NCBI GenBank assembly: GCA_035610365.1
Contig: CM069436.1
Coordinates: forward strand, 8,918,937 to 8,982,936
Source of the DNA: Aquatica leii
Lineage: Eukaryota; Arthropoda; Insecta; Coleoptera; Lampyridae
Direction of reading: 5' to 3'
Length of the DNA: 64,000 nucleotides
Made by a program: the position numbers and the translations under genes. This document shows, piece after piece, positions 11,301-21,945 of this stretch. Position 1 is the first letter of the stretch, and every line of letters begins with the position of its first letter. The notes below the pieces were generated by a model. The model was not told the DNA's origin, ran no database searches, and saw nothing but the letters and a program-made list of their open reading frames with translations.

Positions 11301-12912
11301 CAAACGCCTCGAGGAAATACCATTGTTGCAAGCTAATTTAAAAGATCGTCAGCTTCAAGACCAAACTTTCTGGGAACAACAGGAAAAAGAGAGAATTGCT
11401 GCCGCTATTAAAGAACGCGAAATGTCTGTTTCGAATCAGCAGCGCCTGGAAAGAATGAAGCCTGATAAAGACGCCTTCCTGGAAAAATTGATGAAGGAAA
11501 GAAACATAGTGTACGAAGACACACTCAAAGAATTTGAGAAGCATTTGTCCGAAGAACGACTTAAACGTCTATCCGAACGTAAAAAGATTCGTAAAGAAGA
11601 ACGGCGCGAGAAATGGTTAAGAGATAAACAAGAGGAAGAAGAACGTAAGAGGGACGAGGAGCGTCAACGGCTAGAAGAGGAAAAATTGCGTTTAGAAGAA
11701 ATAGCTAAGAAAGAACGTGAAATGAAAGAGCTGATAGAGAAGGAAAAGAAGGAAAAACAGGAACGCGAACGAGCTGAAATGTTAGAACGAGTATTGGCTA
11801 AACAAAAGCAAAAAGAAGAAGAAGTCGAGCGACGGTTGCAACAAGAACGCGAGGCTTCTAAAGAAACTAATTCGTGGCGAAGTAAAGCAGATGCTCGTTT
11901 TACGGAAGGTGCTAGAAGAGAAAGCGATACTGTTAGGAGAGAAGGAGATAGTGTTCGGCGGGAAGGAGAAAGTGTTAGAAGAGAGGGAGAGAGTGTTAGG
12001 AAGGAAGGGGAGAATGTTTGGAGGAGGAGTGCTACTACTGACAAACCGGAAGAACCGAAGAAAGCCGAACCGTGGAAGCCTCGTAAGTATTTGCGCGGTT
12101 GGTTTGTGTTTGGGTATAGTGAGGGTTTTTAGGTCAGTTGCGCGAAAAGGAACCAGATCGTCCTGTCGAAACGAGTAAAACGACTTCTTCTTGGAGAGAT
12201 GATCGAAGAGACGAACGGCGAGATGATCGAAGAGAAGAACGACGAGATGATCGAAGAGACGACCGCCGTGAAGATCGTAGAGACGATCGCAGGGACGATA
12301 GACGTGATGATAGAGGAGATCGTCGCGATTTTGGCAGAGACCGGCGGGACGATCGGAGTGGTTTTGGCGAACGAGGTTTTGATCGGGATCGATATGGCGA
12401 TCGTGGAAGCCGTGACGATCGTGAACGTCGCGACGATCGTGATCGTCGAAACGATCGGGGAAGTAGGGATGACAGAGATCGACGCGACGATCGCGATAGA
12501 AGAGACGACAGACCATATCGAGATGATCGTGATCGTCGTCCAGATCGTGATCGCGACCAACGTACCGACAGAGATGATCGACGTGATACCAGGGATCGTC
12601 GAGACGATAAAAGTAAGGAAATGTCTTGGAGAGGTTTAAAGAGTAAAGAAACGAGTAACGATTGGAGAAGGGCCGAAAGAGGCGAGGATACTCCTAGACG
12701 AACTACCGACGAGCGTAGAAGCGAGCGTCGACCAACGTCCACTAAAACTGAGAAACGTAAGTATCGTACTGTAAGTTATATTTAATAAATTATTATCTAA
12801 AACGTCTTTGTTCGAAATGATTGTTAATAAGTGCGTTTGTATGACAGCTTCGGAACAGTCGCAAAACGATGGAGAAGAGACTGGTTGGTTACAAGTGACA
12901 AGAAAACATTAA
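8350..12912 (+). CDS. eIF3a: Eukaryotic translation initiation factor 3 subunit A, complete
   Basis: Ten exons join exactly in frame to 1191 codons: 8350-8398, 8478-8826, 8878-9229, 9284-9492, 10007-10178, 10231-10731, 10780-10937, 10986-12082, 12133-12756 and 12848-12912. eIF3a is the scaffold of the eIF3 complex that binds the 40S ribosome during initiation. The N-terminus ([15 protein letters not shown]) and the TPR/PCI half are highly conserved; [12 protein letters not shown] and LYNWLEVDF are hallmarks, with the PCI domain around residues 320-510. A long charged coiled coil follows (about 550-960), including [20 protein letters not shown]. Codons near 960 hold a seven-residue RREGDSV-type repeat, and exon 9 holds an Arg/Asp-rich DDRRD repeat tail. 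The protein ends [11 protein letters not shown]. Frames overlapping exon 9 on both strands are only shadows of this repeat. Intron 4 contains a retrotransposon fragment. Confidence 0.97.
9508..9903 (-). mobile_element. Non-LTR retrotransposon fragment in eIF3a intron 4, antisense
   Basis: An open frame of 131 codons on the - strand ends with a block around [20 protein letters not shown] followed by GIPPEVI. This resembles the linker just before the reverse transcriptase of R1/Jockey-type non-LTR elements (typically KAPGPDGIP). The reverse transcriptase itself is absent. The fragment accounts for most of the 514-bp intron; the other eIF3a introns are 48-91 bases. It lies opposite to the gene and should be removed by splicing. 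Confidence 0.7.
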
Positions 12913-14547
12913 AACATCATTACTGCCATCTCAGCAATTATAATTATTTTAAACAGAACTTTTAATTTTGGTATTCTTATTATTTACAGGTTATTATGGA
13001 AAATGGTGAACGTAAAAAATTATTAAAATAAGATTGTCTACGGTAATAACAAATACACCAGGGTGATTTTTTTTAAGTTTATGTCGGTTTTTATGTTGTA
13101 TATTAAATGTATGTTTTCACAATGCTAATAAATTTGATAAAACTTATCTTGAGAGTTATTATTTACGCTCGCACCTTTTTTTTTCTTCATCTCAAACATC
13201 ACTATTGTATTTCGCTTTATGCTTTTGATATGTTTAAATCATTTGTGTTTTTTAATTTACTTAATTTGTTTTTAGGTTTTTATCGAAACGTGTTTGTGAT
13301 CTGTGAAAATTGTGAAATGTCTCTTGATCATCTTCCATCTTGAATGAGCACTAGATATCAGCTGATTGAGTGACACGTTGACGAATATTTGACCAGTCTA
13401 GATATTTATAACTTATTCTTCCTCTTCTTCCCAAAGTTTAGTGATACTAGCATATCTAGGAATTGTTTTCATAAGAGTTTTGTGAAGATGATCTACGGCT
13501 AGAACGAGAGCCACGATAGTTCGGTAATTGTTTCTTGCTACGGCGGTAGAATTCGTAAAAACAATAACTTCTGTGTCGATACGAATATTTTTGTCGCAGG
13601 TTACCATGGTGACAAATGTTTAACGTTTCGTCGGTAATCTTATCAGCTAACAGTTTACCTGTGTAGCAAAAATCGCGGGTGGTAGTGAGCGTCCTAACCA
13701 TAGAGTATGTAGAAGGTCGTTGGGAACGTGGGCGTTGGCTAAGCTTTTTAACTGGCGTAAAATTGAAAAGGTTTACGGAACATGCGCGTAACTACACATC
13801 AGCGCCAGGTGGACCTAGGTCCCGGTGTATCGGTCCCTTAGTTCCAAAAGTAATCTTGTCTTTTGGGTTTGTGCTATTCTAAGACGCTTAAATAGGCTGA
13901 CCTTTTAACATCTTTTATTTACCACTAGTAGGCGGTTTTTCTCAGTCGTACTTCAGCAGCGTATTTTGGATCGATATTAGCAATTACGTAATTATAGCGT
14001 ATATCGTCTGCTGTAATTCCAGCCAAGGCAAACAGTCCGTTAATTTAGTCACTTTGGCAACATATGAGCTTATTTGTAATAAGTTTGTCAATCAGAAAGA
14101 TGTAATTCAATAAATATATTGTTATATTAGGTATACTGTAAACTTACAATACTTAAATCTGTCAGCAAAGTTATTTTTATTTACTGTGGATAATTACAAT
14201 AAATGCGAATGTGCATTTATACATATATGCTAGTTAATTAAATCAAAAACAAATTTTGACAACGATCAATTATGTTTTTTGAAATGATTAGTACCTAAGT
14301 TGTTTATAAATATTGAATATAATTTAATTATAGCATAATTAATTTGAAAAAAGAACAGAATCTTCCAGTTTGTAACAATGCCAAATAAAATTTCCTCGAA
14401 CCGTCTTAAGGCCTCTATTGTTAATATAGATAAGGTTAAAACTCGTTTACAGTTATGCGTTTTTACTTAATTTATTATACTTACTTTATTTTTTTGAGTA
14501 AACATTACTACACGGTTTGTTTCATCAATGAAATATTATATCTAAAC
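12913..14547. other. eIF3a 3' UTR and intergenic region
   Basis: AATAAA at about 13124 could serve eIF3a polyadenylation. Beyond it I see no conserved gene. On the - strand, overlapping small frames cover 13413-13701 (64 and 81 codons). The shorter ends in an acidic SITKLWEEEEE tail and the longer in an SR-like RGSRSSRRSSSQ tail. Both share the same bases, so at most one can be real, and neither matches a family I recognise. Confidence 0.35.
13413..13701 (-). CDS. Doubtful small coding region
   Basis: Two overlapping frames on the - strand start at 13701 (MVRTLTTTRDFC) and at 13607 (MVTCDKNIRIDTEV). The second has a hydrophobic middle (IVALVLAVDHL) and a five-glutamate C-terminus. A GT-AG pair between 13658 and 13645 would be too short for an intron. 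I cannot assign a function, and this may be a decayed gene or chance. Transcript evidence would be decisive. Confidence 0.2.
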
Positions 14548-14559
14548 ATCTCGTTAGCT
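14548..14559. repeat. Target-site duplication (left) of the Penelope-like element
   Basis: ATCTCGTTAGCT here is repeated exactly at 17081-17092 in the same orientation, bracketing the element. The flanking bases differ on both sides, so the duplication is 12 bp. Confidence 0.85.
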
Positions 14560-14642
14560 GTAATAGCGAAGGCTTCCACGGCCGGAATCTATACTAACAT
14601 TAGAATGTCTTCCGGGTTTGGACCGTGTCATAGTTGCAACCG

Positions 14643-14692
14643 AAGCTGCCAACGTTTCGCCCACTTTCGTAAGGGGCTTCATCAGGGCGTGA
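14643..14692 (-). ncRNA. Hammerhead-ribozyme-like motif, sense copy at the PLE 3' end
   Basis: On the - strand the order is CTGATGA, a short hairpin with GCCC/GGGC stem, then GAAA followed by CGTT and GGC. This gives the hammerhead core (CUGAUGA ... GAAA). Stem I could pair GCC with GGC after a GUU site. The stem III position is the self-complementary ACGT, as in dimeric hammerheads described from Penelope-like elements (established knowledge). One extra A follows CTGATGA, so activity is not assured. Confidence 0.65.
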
Positions 14693-14894
14693 GATAAATC
14701 GCAAAACTCAAACAAGCAATCGAAATCTAACTAAGAACTTCTCAAAAGTTAGGTTATCCACTTGTAAAACAAGCCATAACCTAAACTATGAAAAGGTAAG
14801 AAAGAAAACGATAACCTGAAAAAGCAAACGAAAATCTAACAAAGAATCACTACCGAGTTAGGTAATCAACTTGTGAACCAAGCCAGATTCTAAA

Positions 14895-15950
14895 CTAGGT
14901 AGAAGTGACTAAAGAAGAAATAGTCTCCGTATTTAAAGGAACAGGATCGTCACGGATGATTAAGCTCGACCCTGATTGGGTTACGGTTGCTAGGGGGCGT
15001 GTTTTTGTTAAACGACTAATAACCGGGAACCAAAGAGGGGATAGTTCGAAACCATGATCGCGATTGAAATTATTGGGGTGTTTGATGATTTCTATGCTTT
15101 CTCGGAATTTCCTGTTGAAAAAGAATGGAGATTTGGCAATCAACGAAACATTATCAAAATCTATCTTGTGACCTGTAGTAAAATGATGTTCAGCGACCGC
15201 AGACTTGGAAGTATACCTTTTCCTTATACAACGATCATGTTCTGAAATGCGAGTAATGACGGAACGACCGGTTTCACCAATGTAGACTAAACCACAAGAA
15301 CAGGGAATTTGGTATACACCTTGAGATGAAAGTGTAGGAAATTTGTCTTTGGGAGAAGGAAGAATCTGAGAGATTTTGCCTGTCGAGTTGAATATGGGTT
15401 TAATACCATTCTTACGAAGGAGTTTCGCTATTTGATCTGTAACCTTGTGAATGTAGGGTAAAAAGGCCAATTTCGGGTTGGATTCGGGAGTAGAAATGTC
15501 CTTAGGTAATCGATTACGTGGATGTAAACGACGATTAATAACTCTATGAATATCTCGCTTTACATAACCATTGTTCACTAAGGTTCTAGTAAGATGACGG
15601 AGTTCTGAGTCTAGATTGTCAGGTTGACAAATAGAAAAGGCACGATGGACCAAAGATTCAATGACAGAACGTTTCTGTGCAGGATGATGATGAGACGAAG
15701 CATGAAGGTATCTGTCCGTATGGGTGGGTTTGCGATAAACAGAATGGCCTAGAAGTCCGTCGGGCTTACGAGTCACAAGAACGTCAAGAAATGGAAGAGA
15801 ACCATTACTTTCGATTTCCATAGTAAATTTGATATCTAAGTGTTGATTGTTAAGATGATCAAGAAACTTAGACAATTCAAGATGACCATGAGACCAAACA
15901 ATAAACGTGTCGTCAACATATCTAAACCACACTTTAGGTTTTAATATTGA
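14895..15950 (-). pseudogene. PLE reverse transcriptase C-terminus plus GIY-YIG endonuclease
   Basis: This is the same frame as the upstream half, resuming after the stop. From the first methionine (15932) there are 345 codons. RYVDDTF at residues 4-10 completes the polymerase site. The thumb region continues to about residue 185. The endonuclease has GVY (205-207), a CSC cysteine pair (211-213) and YIGETGR (217-223), followed by a His/Cys cluster (H232, C235) typical of PLE nucleases. The final 22 or so codons (14895-14961) are encoded by the terminal repeat, so they read antisense to the first codons of the element's own frame. Confidence 0.92.
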
Positions 15951-16766
15951 TTATTCCAAAGCAACCGTTTCAAAGGATTCCATAAAAATGTTAGCTACAA
16001 CAGGTGATAGAGGAGAACCCATAGCAGCACCAGAAACTTGTTCGTAAAACTTATTATCAAATTGGAAGTAAGTAGAGGATAGACACTTTTCAATAAGAGG
16101 AACCAAACTCAAGTCCTTGCCATGTTGAGACAGAATCTGTTTGATGATAATAAGCGAATCCTTAATAGGAACCTTAGTAAAAAGTGAAGTAACATCAAAG
16201 CTCACGAGAAGATCTTGGGGTTCAAGTTTTATAGTTTCTAGACGTTGAATAAAATGCCGAGAGTTGAGGATGTGAGAAGAGGTTTTACCTGTAAACTCGC
16301 AAAGAATGTTGGACAAGAACTTGGCTAGCTTGTAAGTAGGAGACTGGATAGTACTGACGATAGGTCGAAACGGAATACCTTGTTTGTGAATTTTGGGAAG
16401 TCCGTATAGACGAGGTGGTTTAGAGTCTGATGGGGTAAGTCGACGTTTAGTTTCAGGAGGTAGATTGGATGATTTGATGATTTGGCTAATCTCGCGTTCA
16501 ATCCTCGAAGTGGGGTTATGGGTTAGAAGAGCGTAAGTTTCCTCAGACAAAATAGAATTGATTTTCGTAACATAATCAATTTGGTTCAAAACTACAGTGG
16601 CGTTGCCCTTGTCGGCTGGAAGAACAATAATATTAGGGTTCTTACGAAGACTTTTTAGAGCTGACTCTTCCGACTTAGAAATGTTGGATTTAGGAATTTT
16701 AGATGATTCAATCATCCGTGACGATCCTGTTCCTTTAAATACGGAGACTATTTCTTCTTTAGTCAC
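15951..16766 (-). pseudogene. PLE reverse transcriptase, N-terminal part
   Basis: 271 codons starting MTKEEIVSVF. Motifs in order are PADKGN (DKG motif typical of PLE), LYGLPKIHK, FRPIVS, FDVTSLFTKVP (catalytic Asp) and GAAMGSPLSPVVANIFME. These are characteristic of Penelope reverse transcriptases, which are related to telomerase. The frame stops with TAA directly before the YVDD catalytic motif, which is encoded in the same frame after the stop. The first 19 codons lie inside the right terminal inverted repeat. As it stands the enzyme would lack half of its active site. Confidence 0.92.
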
Positions 16767-16978
16767 TTCTACCTAGTTTAGAATCTGGCTTGGTTCACAA
16801 GTTGATTACCTAACTCGGTAGTGATTCTTTGTTAGATTTTCGTTTGCTTTTTCAGGTTATCGTTTTCTTTCTTACCTTTTCATAGTTTAGGTTATGGCTT
16901 GTTTTACAAGTGGATAACCTAACTTTTGAGAAGTTCTTAGTTAGATTTCGATTGCTTGTTTGAGTTTTGCGATTTATC

Positions 16979-17028
16979 TCACGCCCTGATGAAGCCCCTT
17001 ACGAAAGTGGGCGAAACGTTGGCAGCTT
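16979..17028 (+). ncRNA. Hammerhead-ribozyme-like motif, inverted copy at the PLE 5' end
   Basis: This is the identical motif within the right terminal repeat: CTGATGA at 16986-16992, stem II halves at 16994-16997 and 17009-17012, GAAA at 17013-17016, ACGT at 17016-17019. Relative to the element's coding strand it is antisense, because the terminal repeats are inverted. It would form only in + strand RNA. Confidence 0.6.
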
Positions 17029-17080
17029 CGGTTGCAACTATGACACGGTCCAAACCCGGAAGACATTCTAATGTTAGTAT

Positions 17081-17092
17081 ATCTCGTTAGCT
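17081..17092. repeat. Target-site duplication (right) of the Penelope-like element
   Basis: Exact copy of the 12 bases at 14548-14559. Confidence 0.85.
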
Positions 17093-17183
17093 AATCTTAC
17101 AGGGATTACATTTCAAATTTGTCTGTGTTTACGATTTTGGGGACTAGGTCTAAACATCATCTGAATTTGTCTTACAAGAGGCA

Positions 17184-17542
17184 TTCCCAGACATTACCTT
17201 TGTTAGCGTGCTCCGAATAAAATATTGAAACGTTCGAAAAATTATTCTGAAGAGCTTTCTCGAAGTTGTTATCCATTTTCCAGAAGGATGTGGAACATTC
17301 GCGAACGTTTCACTAAAATGTATAAATGCGGTGCAAACAAACCATAGGGCAGTGATTCCAGTAATTTGAAGACGCCAGCGTTAAGAAGATTATTCATGTC
17401 TAAATAAATAAGTGATAGTGCGATATAAATTAGTGTAAGTGTTATTTTTATTAAATATCTTTAGATTTAATTAATTCGGTTAGTTATAAACGTGTACATA
17501 TTTTTAGTATAAATAAATTAGTTAGTAATAATAAACGTTACA
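17184..17542 (+). repeat. 5' LTR of copy A
   Basis: It matches the LTR at the other end of the element (24855-25330) closely but lacks an internal block of about 100 bases present there. It also lacks bases around the ACGTTCACCGAAG stretch. It ends ...AACGTTACA, after which TGGTGTCAGG occupies the primer-binding position. The left boundary is approximate, because the similarity begins near TTCCCAGACATT. Confidence 0.8.
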
Positions 17543-17654
17543 GTGGTGTCAGGTGTGGGGTTCGCGATTTTTAGTATAAATACCGTTAAGTAATTTAATA
17601 TCGCTCCCGTAATAAAAACATTGATTGGGTAAATAAATAAACATATTTGTCAAG

Positions 17655-19124
17655 ATGTTCGAGCATCTTATACTTGAGAGACTAAGATCCAGCATCGATG
17701 CGTCAGGGGGGCTATCTGAGTACCAATATGGCTTCATGTGAGGCAAGTCCACCATGGATGTCTTAGAAAGGATTGACCGATAGGGCAGAACGACTCGAGC
17801 ATGCACCTGGAGAACAAGAAGACTATGCGCCCTGACCACGCTAGATGTTAAAAATGTGTTCAATTCACTAGCGTGACCAATCATTATAGATGCCCTTAAG
17901 AGCAAGAAGGTAGATACATATCTTGTGAACATTATAGAAAGCTAATTGGAAAACAGGATTCTAATGATACAAGGGCCTGATGGCGTGGAATCTGCCCAGG
18001 TGACCTGCGGGGTCCCGCAAGGGTCAGTACTAGGGCCTACCCTATGGAAAATCACGTTTGATGCCCTATTGAGGCTGGACTTGGGTTCATCGGCGCAAAT
18101 CATCGCCTTTGCGGATGATGTCGCACTCATGTCCAGTGCAAGAAGCGAAGACGAGCTCACGATAACAACTAACACGGCGATAGCTCGGATCGACAGATGG
18201 CTCTTAGACCACGAGCTAGAACTGTCGCCAAACAAGACGGAAGCAATAGTCTTCTCAGGCAGACGCCGTGTGGGCCCCATCACTTTTACCGTCCACAACC
18301 AGTCTGTCGTGCCACAAAACCACGTCCGCTGCCTTGGCGTCTACCTAGACAAGTACTTAAACTACGGACACCATGTAAAGATGGCAGCTATCAAAGCTGC
18401 CAAAACAGCGGCTATATCTATCATCATACCAAACGTAGACGGACCGAGTATGTTGAAGCGGCGTCTCGTATCATCGGTTGTAACCTCAAGCATACTATAT
18501 GCAGCGCCCATATGGGCAGGGGCCATGGAGATAGGAAAGTACCGGGGTATAATCCAAAAAATGCAGAGAAGAGTTTGCATTAAAATCATTATGTGTTATA
18601 GAACTATCGCCACGGAAGCAGCACAATTACCTGCCGGTACTATCCCATGGGACTTCCTAGCTAGGGAAAAACGCAGACTGAGGGAAGGCCTCGGTACCAG
18701 AAAAGAAGCTAGAAGGGAAACGCTCCAACACTGGCAGGCAAGATGGCAAAGTGGCCTAAAGAGCAAATGAACCCGGCGCTTGATTCCCAACATTGTTCCG
18801 TGGCTAGAGAGAAACCACGGGGAATTAAATTATCACCTATCGCTAGCGTTGACATGGCACGGCTGCTTTGCTAACTACCTGCACGGTATTCGAAAGAAAA
18901 GCGACCCATTCTGCATTTACTGTAGGGAGGTGGACGATGTGGAACACACGGTGTTTACCTGTCCACAGTGGACCAGCCTAAGGTACGACATGCCAGACAT
19001 GACACCGGAACTCCTAATCCCACAGATGCTGAGTTGCAGGCAAAAATGGGAAAGCATAAACTCAACAATTGTTAGAATAATGGGCATGAAAGAAGCAGAC
19101 TATCTTAGGCTGGAGAGAAACGAA
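17655..19124 (+). pseudogene. Non-LTR reverse transcriptase and C-terminal zinc finger (interrupted)
   Basis: The frame contains GVPQGSVLGPTLW and FADDVAL, the palm motifs of the reverse transcriptase. The thumb and C-terminal region (17946-18770) follow. After a TGA at 18768, a segment (18780-19139) carries the CCHC finger C-x2-C-x7-H-x4-C in CIYCREVDDVEHTVFTC, typical of R1-clade elements. Several stops occur before 17946. The frame is broken by the hAT element after LERNE and resumes at 21384 or so, ending at a TAA near 21494. Confidence 0.88.
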
Positions 19125-21375
19125 CAGTGTTGTGAATAGATAATTAAATTTTTATCTAGATGAGATAATAGATAATTTCCAATTTTTTTATCTAGATAAC
19201 GATTTAGATAAAAGTTGAAGAATTTATCTAGATAATAGATAAGATAATCTATAATTTACGTAGATAATACGATAGATGATTCTTTCAAATAAGTTCAAAC
19301 AGGTAATAATTAATTGTTACCATTTAATTATCATTATCATCAATACCAATTCATTGTTTATTAAATTAACTAATTAAAAAACTGAAAGACAAATTGAAAA
19401 AATGAAATGAAAAAATTTAAAAATTATCAATTTTTTTTTTATTTTTGTTTTTTAATCTACACTATAATCTGCAAAGAATGCAAAAAATCCGATGTCTCTA
19501 CAAGGTTTAGAAATTACTTAAATTTAAGTGTAAACTTGGAAGGACTTTTCTAGCTATGCGTTACACAAAAATTGCCTGCTTCAATGCCTAATAAATAAAA
19601 AATACGGCAACGAGGTATGTTTCCATTAACTGATAATGCTAGACCATTCCGAGCAACAATGTTTAGGCTAATCTGCCCATTGCATTTTTTGCACGAAGCA
19701 AAAGAATTCAAATCAACTCTCTGATACAAACAATATCGAAAACATCAGTGGTTTCATACTTCAAATACTCGGGCAATTGAGGTTTTATTTTAGAACCTGA
19801 AGAAACAGGAGTTTGTGTTGTCGAGCAAGGTTGTGGTGACTCCACATTTGCTGAACAAGTTGCATTCGATGTCATTTCTGCAGGCCTTTTACCTGAAAAC
19901 CGCCTTTTTCTTTTCTTGAAAACCGGACCCGTTCTCGGCATATTTGAAATGAGTAAAAAAAATCGCTACAATAAACACAAGTAAAACAATAACACTACAA
20001 TATCCGAACAGAAACAAGAACTTTGAAAAGCAAAAACCACTACTAAAGATAAAAAAACAAAACTTTTTTGTTTTTTGCTTCTCCTGAACAGTTGTATTTT
20101 TTCTATTTCGGTACACTTTTCTTCAAAACTATGACAGGTAATTGAGTGTGTTTTTTTGTATCTTATTCATGGCGACGCAGCAGAGCGAATTTTAAAAATC
20201 CAGCTGGTTTCTTTTTTACTTTACCCTTAGTAAGACAATAAAAATTTCAAACTTTCTAAGTCAATAAAAAATTTACTATTTCTTTAAATTAAATTCTACC
20301 TGCTGTACAGCTTTAAAACTATGTAAAGAAAACGTTTTCAAAATTTCACAAAAATCGATTTAGTAGTTTTTTAGAAAAGTATACCTAAATTTGCATAGAA
20401 AATGGCTCCGTTTAGTACCCCCTTAATACAATATGGTCCTTTCAAAATTTTCATTGCTAAGCAAAACTTACACTATCAGGAATCAGGACTATAAAGTCTT
20501 TCAATTAGCACCGAAATTGATATGTTTAATCAATAACTTTTTCACAAATGGAGAAGCGTCTAGTAAACTTAATTAGTTTTCCTTTGTAACAGTTAGGAAA
20601 AATCAGGCTTTGATATCGACGTCAGTTTGAACCTAAAAAATTAAAAAATTATCGCTCATAGCCGTTAATCACACTCCCTGAATTATTGCTTTTTCTTTTT
20701 AAATTTAAGTTTATCATTTGTAGTTCGATATTTTAAGCAAATTTTTCACAAAAACCCAACTAATCCTCAAAAATTTATTATATTTTAAATTTTGAGCAGG
20801 TTACATCAGCATTTTCTTATTTGGGCATAGTTTTGCTGTGTTAGCACTTTAACTAATTAAATTTTCAAAACTACAGAATTAGTAGCTGTTATAATCTCAA
20901 TGTTTGAATCGTGCAAGATAATGTATTGAATAAATGTACGCATATCAAAAAGCTTATTATTGTTTCTAAAGCCGATAAGATACTTATCGCAAGCAATTGG
21001 TTCAGTTTCAAAAAATAATTTGAGTTGTGTTTTTGTTTATATCTCGTATTGCATGTATTTACGCTCAAGGTCATGTGTGAGTCTAGTTTTTGTCAGCAAA
21101 AAAGCTGCAAAAATGCGAAACATCTACGGCGATTATTTATCAGGTTTTAGCGATCTGGACCGTATTACATTACCACAGACATTACAAACAATATTATGTT
21201 TGTAAATACATATAAAAATTACAAAACAACAAATCTAAACAAAAAATGTATGTTACTTTTAAAAAATCATCTAGATAATTTGATGATAGATAACTATCTA
21301 GATAAAGAAAAAGATGATCAAAAATTATCTAGATGAATTATCTATATAATTTCATCTAGATAATGCACAACACTG
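19125..21375. mobile_element. hAT DNA transposon, defective, 2.25 kb
   Basis: The ends are CAGTGTTGTG and CACAACACTG, the CAGTG...CACTG type of hAT elements. An exact 8-bp duplication GAAACGAA flanks it (19117-19124 and 21376-21383), diagnostic for the superfamily. Subterminal arrays of TTATCTAGATAA-like repeats occupy about 19145-19265 and 21268-21362 and are probable transposase-binding sites. The interior has only a short decayed frame on - (19708-19941 and frameshifted continuation with a Cys pair SCKKC near 19690), possibly the remnant of a transposase N-terminus. No catalytic domain is visible. Confidence 0.92.
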
Positions 21376-21503
21376 GAAACGAAACTACCGCGGGCCAAGA
21401 GTAACAACGACTGGGATTCAGATGCCGTATTAAAGAGCATCAAAATACCAAGTACGCTATCCCACATAAAAGATTTTAATCTGACCATTAAGTAATCAAC
21501 TTT

Positions 21504-21690
21504 ATGTTTGTGTTCTTCTCTATGCTTGTACCATCGACTCATACACAACTATATACAACAATTTTAAATACACGTACAAGCTTTTTATTATATTTTACTG
21601 TTATCATTGAGCACAGGACTATATACAATATTTTAAATACATGTACAAGCGTTTTATTATTATATTTTACCTATATTAATGAGCACAGGA
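21504..21690 (+). repeat. Tandem repeat in the non-LTR 3' region, about 75 bp per unit
   Basis: Units share ACTATATACAA, TTTTAAATAC(A/G)(T/C)GTACAAGC, TTTATTATATTTTAC and GAGCACAGGACT. Two full units and part of a third are visible. Such repeats before the tail are common in non-LTR elements. Confidence 0.6.
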
Positions 21691-21945
21691 CTGATTCCAT
21701 CTAGCTAGCAAGGTGGTAGAATAACTGGCGATGCAGCTATACCCTCAGAGCGACCGACGAAAAAACTTGATTGTGTTGCGATCGCTCTTTAGAACAGGCT
21801 ATTAAAATAAAAAGTGTTATAAATTAGGGTAAATAAATAAAACTTTAGTTCGCGATTCACGTGTTTGTTTATAGCGTTTGATCTTAGTCGTCCCATTTTG
21901 TTAAAATAGTGTCGGGCATTAAAATTTTTTAAAAAATTATTATTC

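Larger units (their letters stand above)
14560..17080 (-). mobile_element. Penelope-like retroelement (PLE), nearly complete, 2.5 kb
   Basis: The element is bounded by an exact 12-bp direct duplication. It carries 371-bp inverted terminal repeats (14591-14961 and 16710-17080) plus a 31-base extension at the left end (14560-14590), a layout known for Penelope elements. Coding is on the - strand: the reverse transcriptase, then a GIY-YIG endonuclease, as in PLEs with endonuclease. Transcription would run from 17080 towards 14560. A single in-frame TAA at 15951-15953 separates the two halves of the frame. Both terminal repeats carry a hammerhead-like motif. The long, well-preserved repeats and the intact duplication suggest a comparatively recent insertion. 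Confidence 0.93.
17642..21826 (+). mobile_element. R1-clade-like non-LTR retrotransposon, 5' truncated, inserted in copy A
   Basis: A 15-base direct repeat GGGTAAATAAATAAA flanks the insert (17627-17641 and 21827-21841), giving a target duplication inside the gypsy leader. The coding part starts within the reverse transcriptase near SEYQYGF, so the 5' half is missing, as is common for target-primed insertion. The 3' untranslated region contains tandem repeats. A hAT element at 19125-21375 interrupts its last coding segment. Confidence 0.85.

Noticed and set aside
11664-12742. Long frames on the - strand and in alternative + frames over eIF3a exons 8 and 9
   Set aside because: They are shadows of the Arg/Asp/Glu-rich repeat. 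The real frame is fixed by splice phases and homology.
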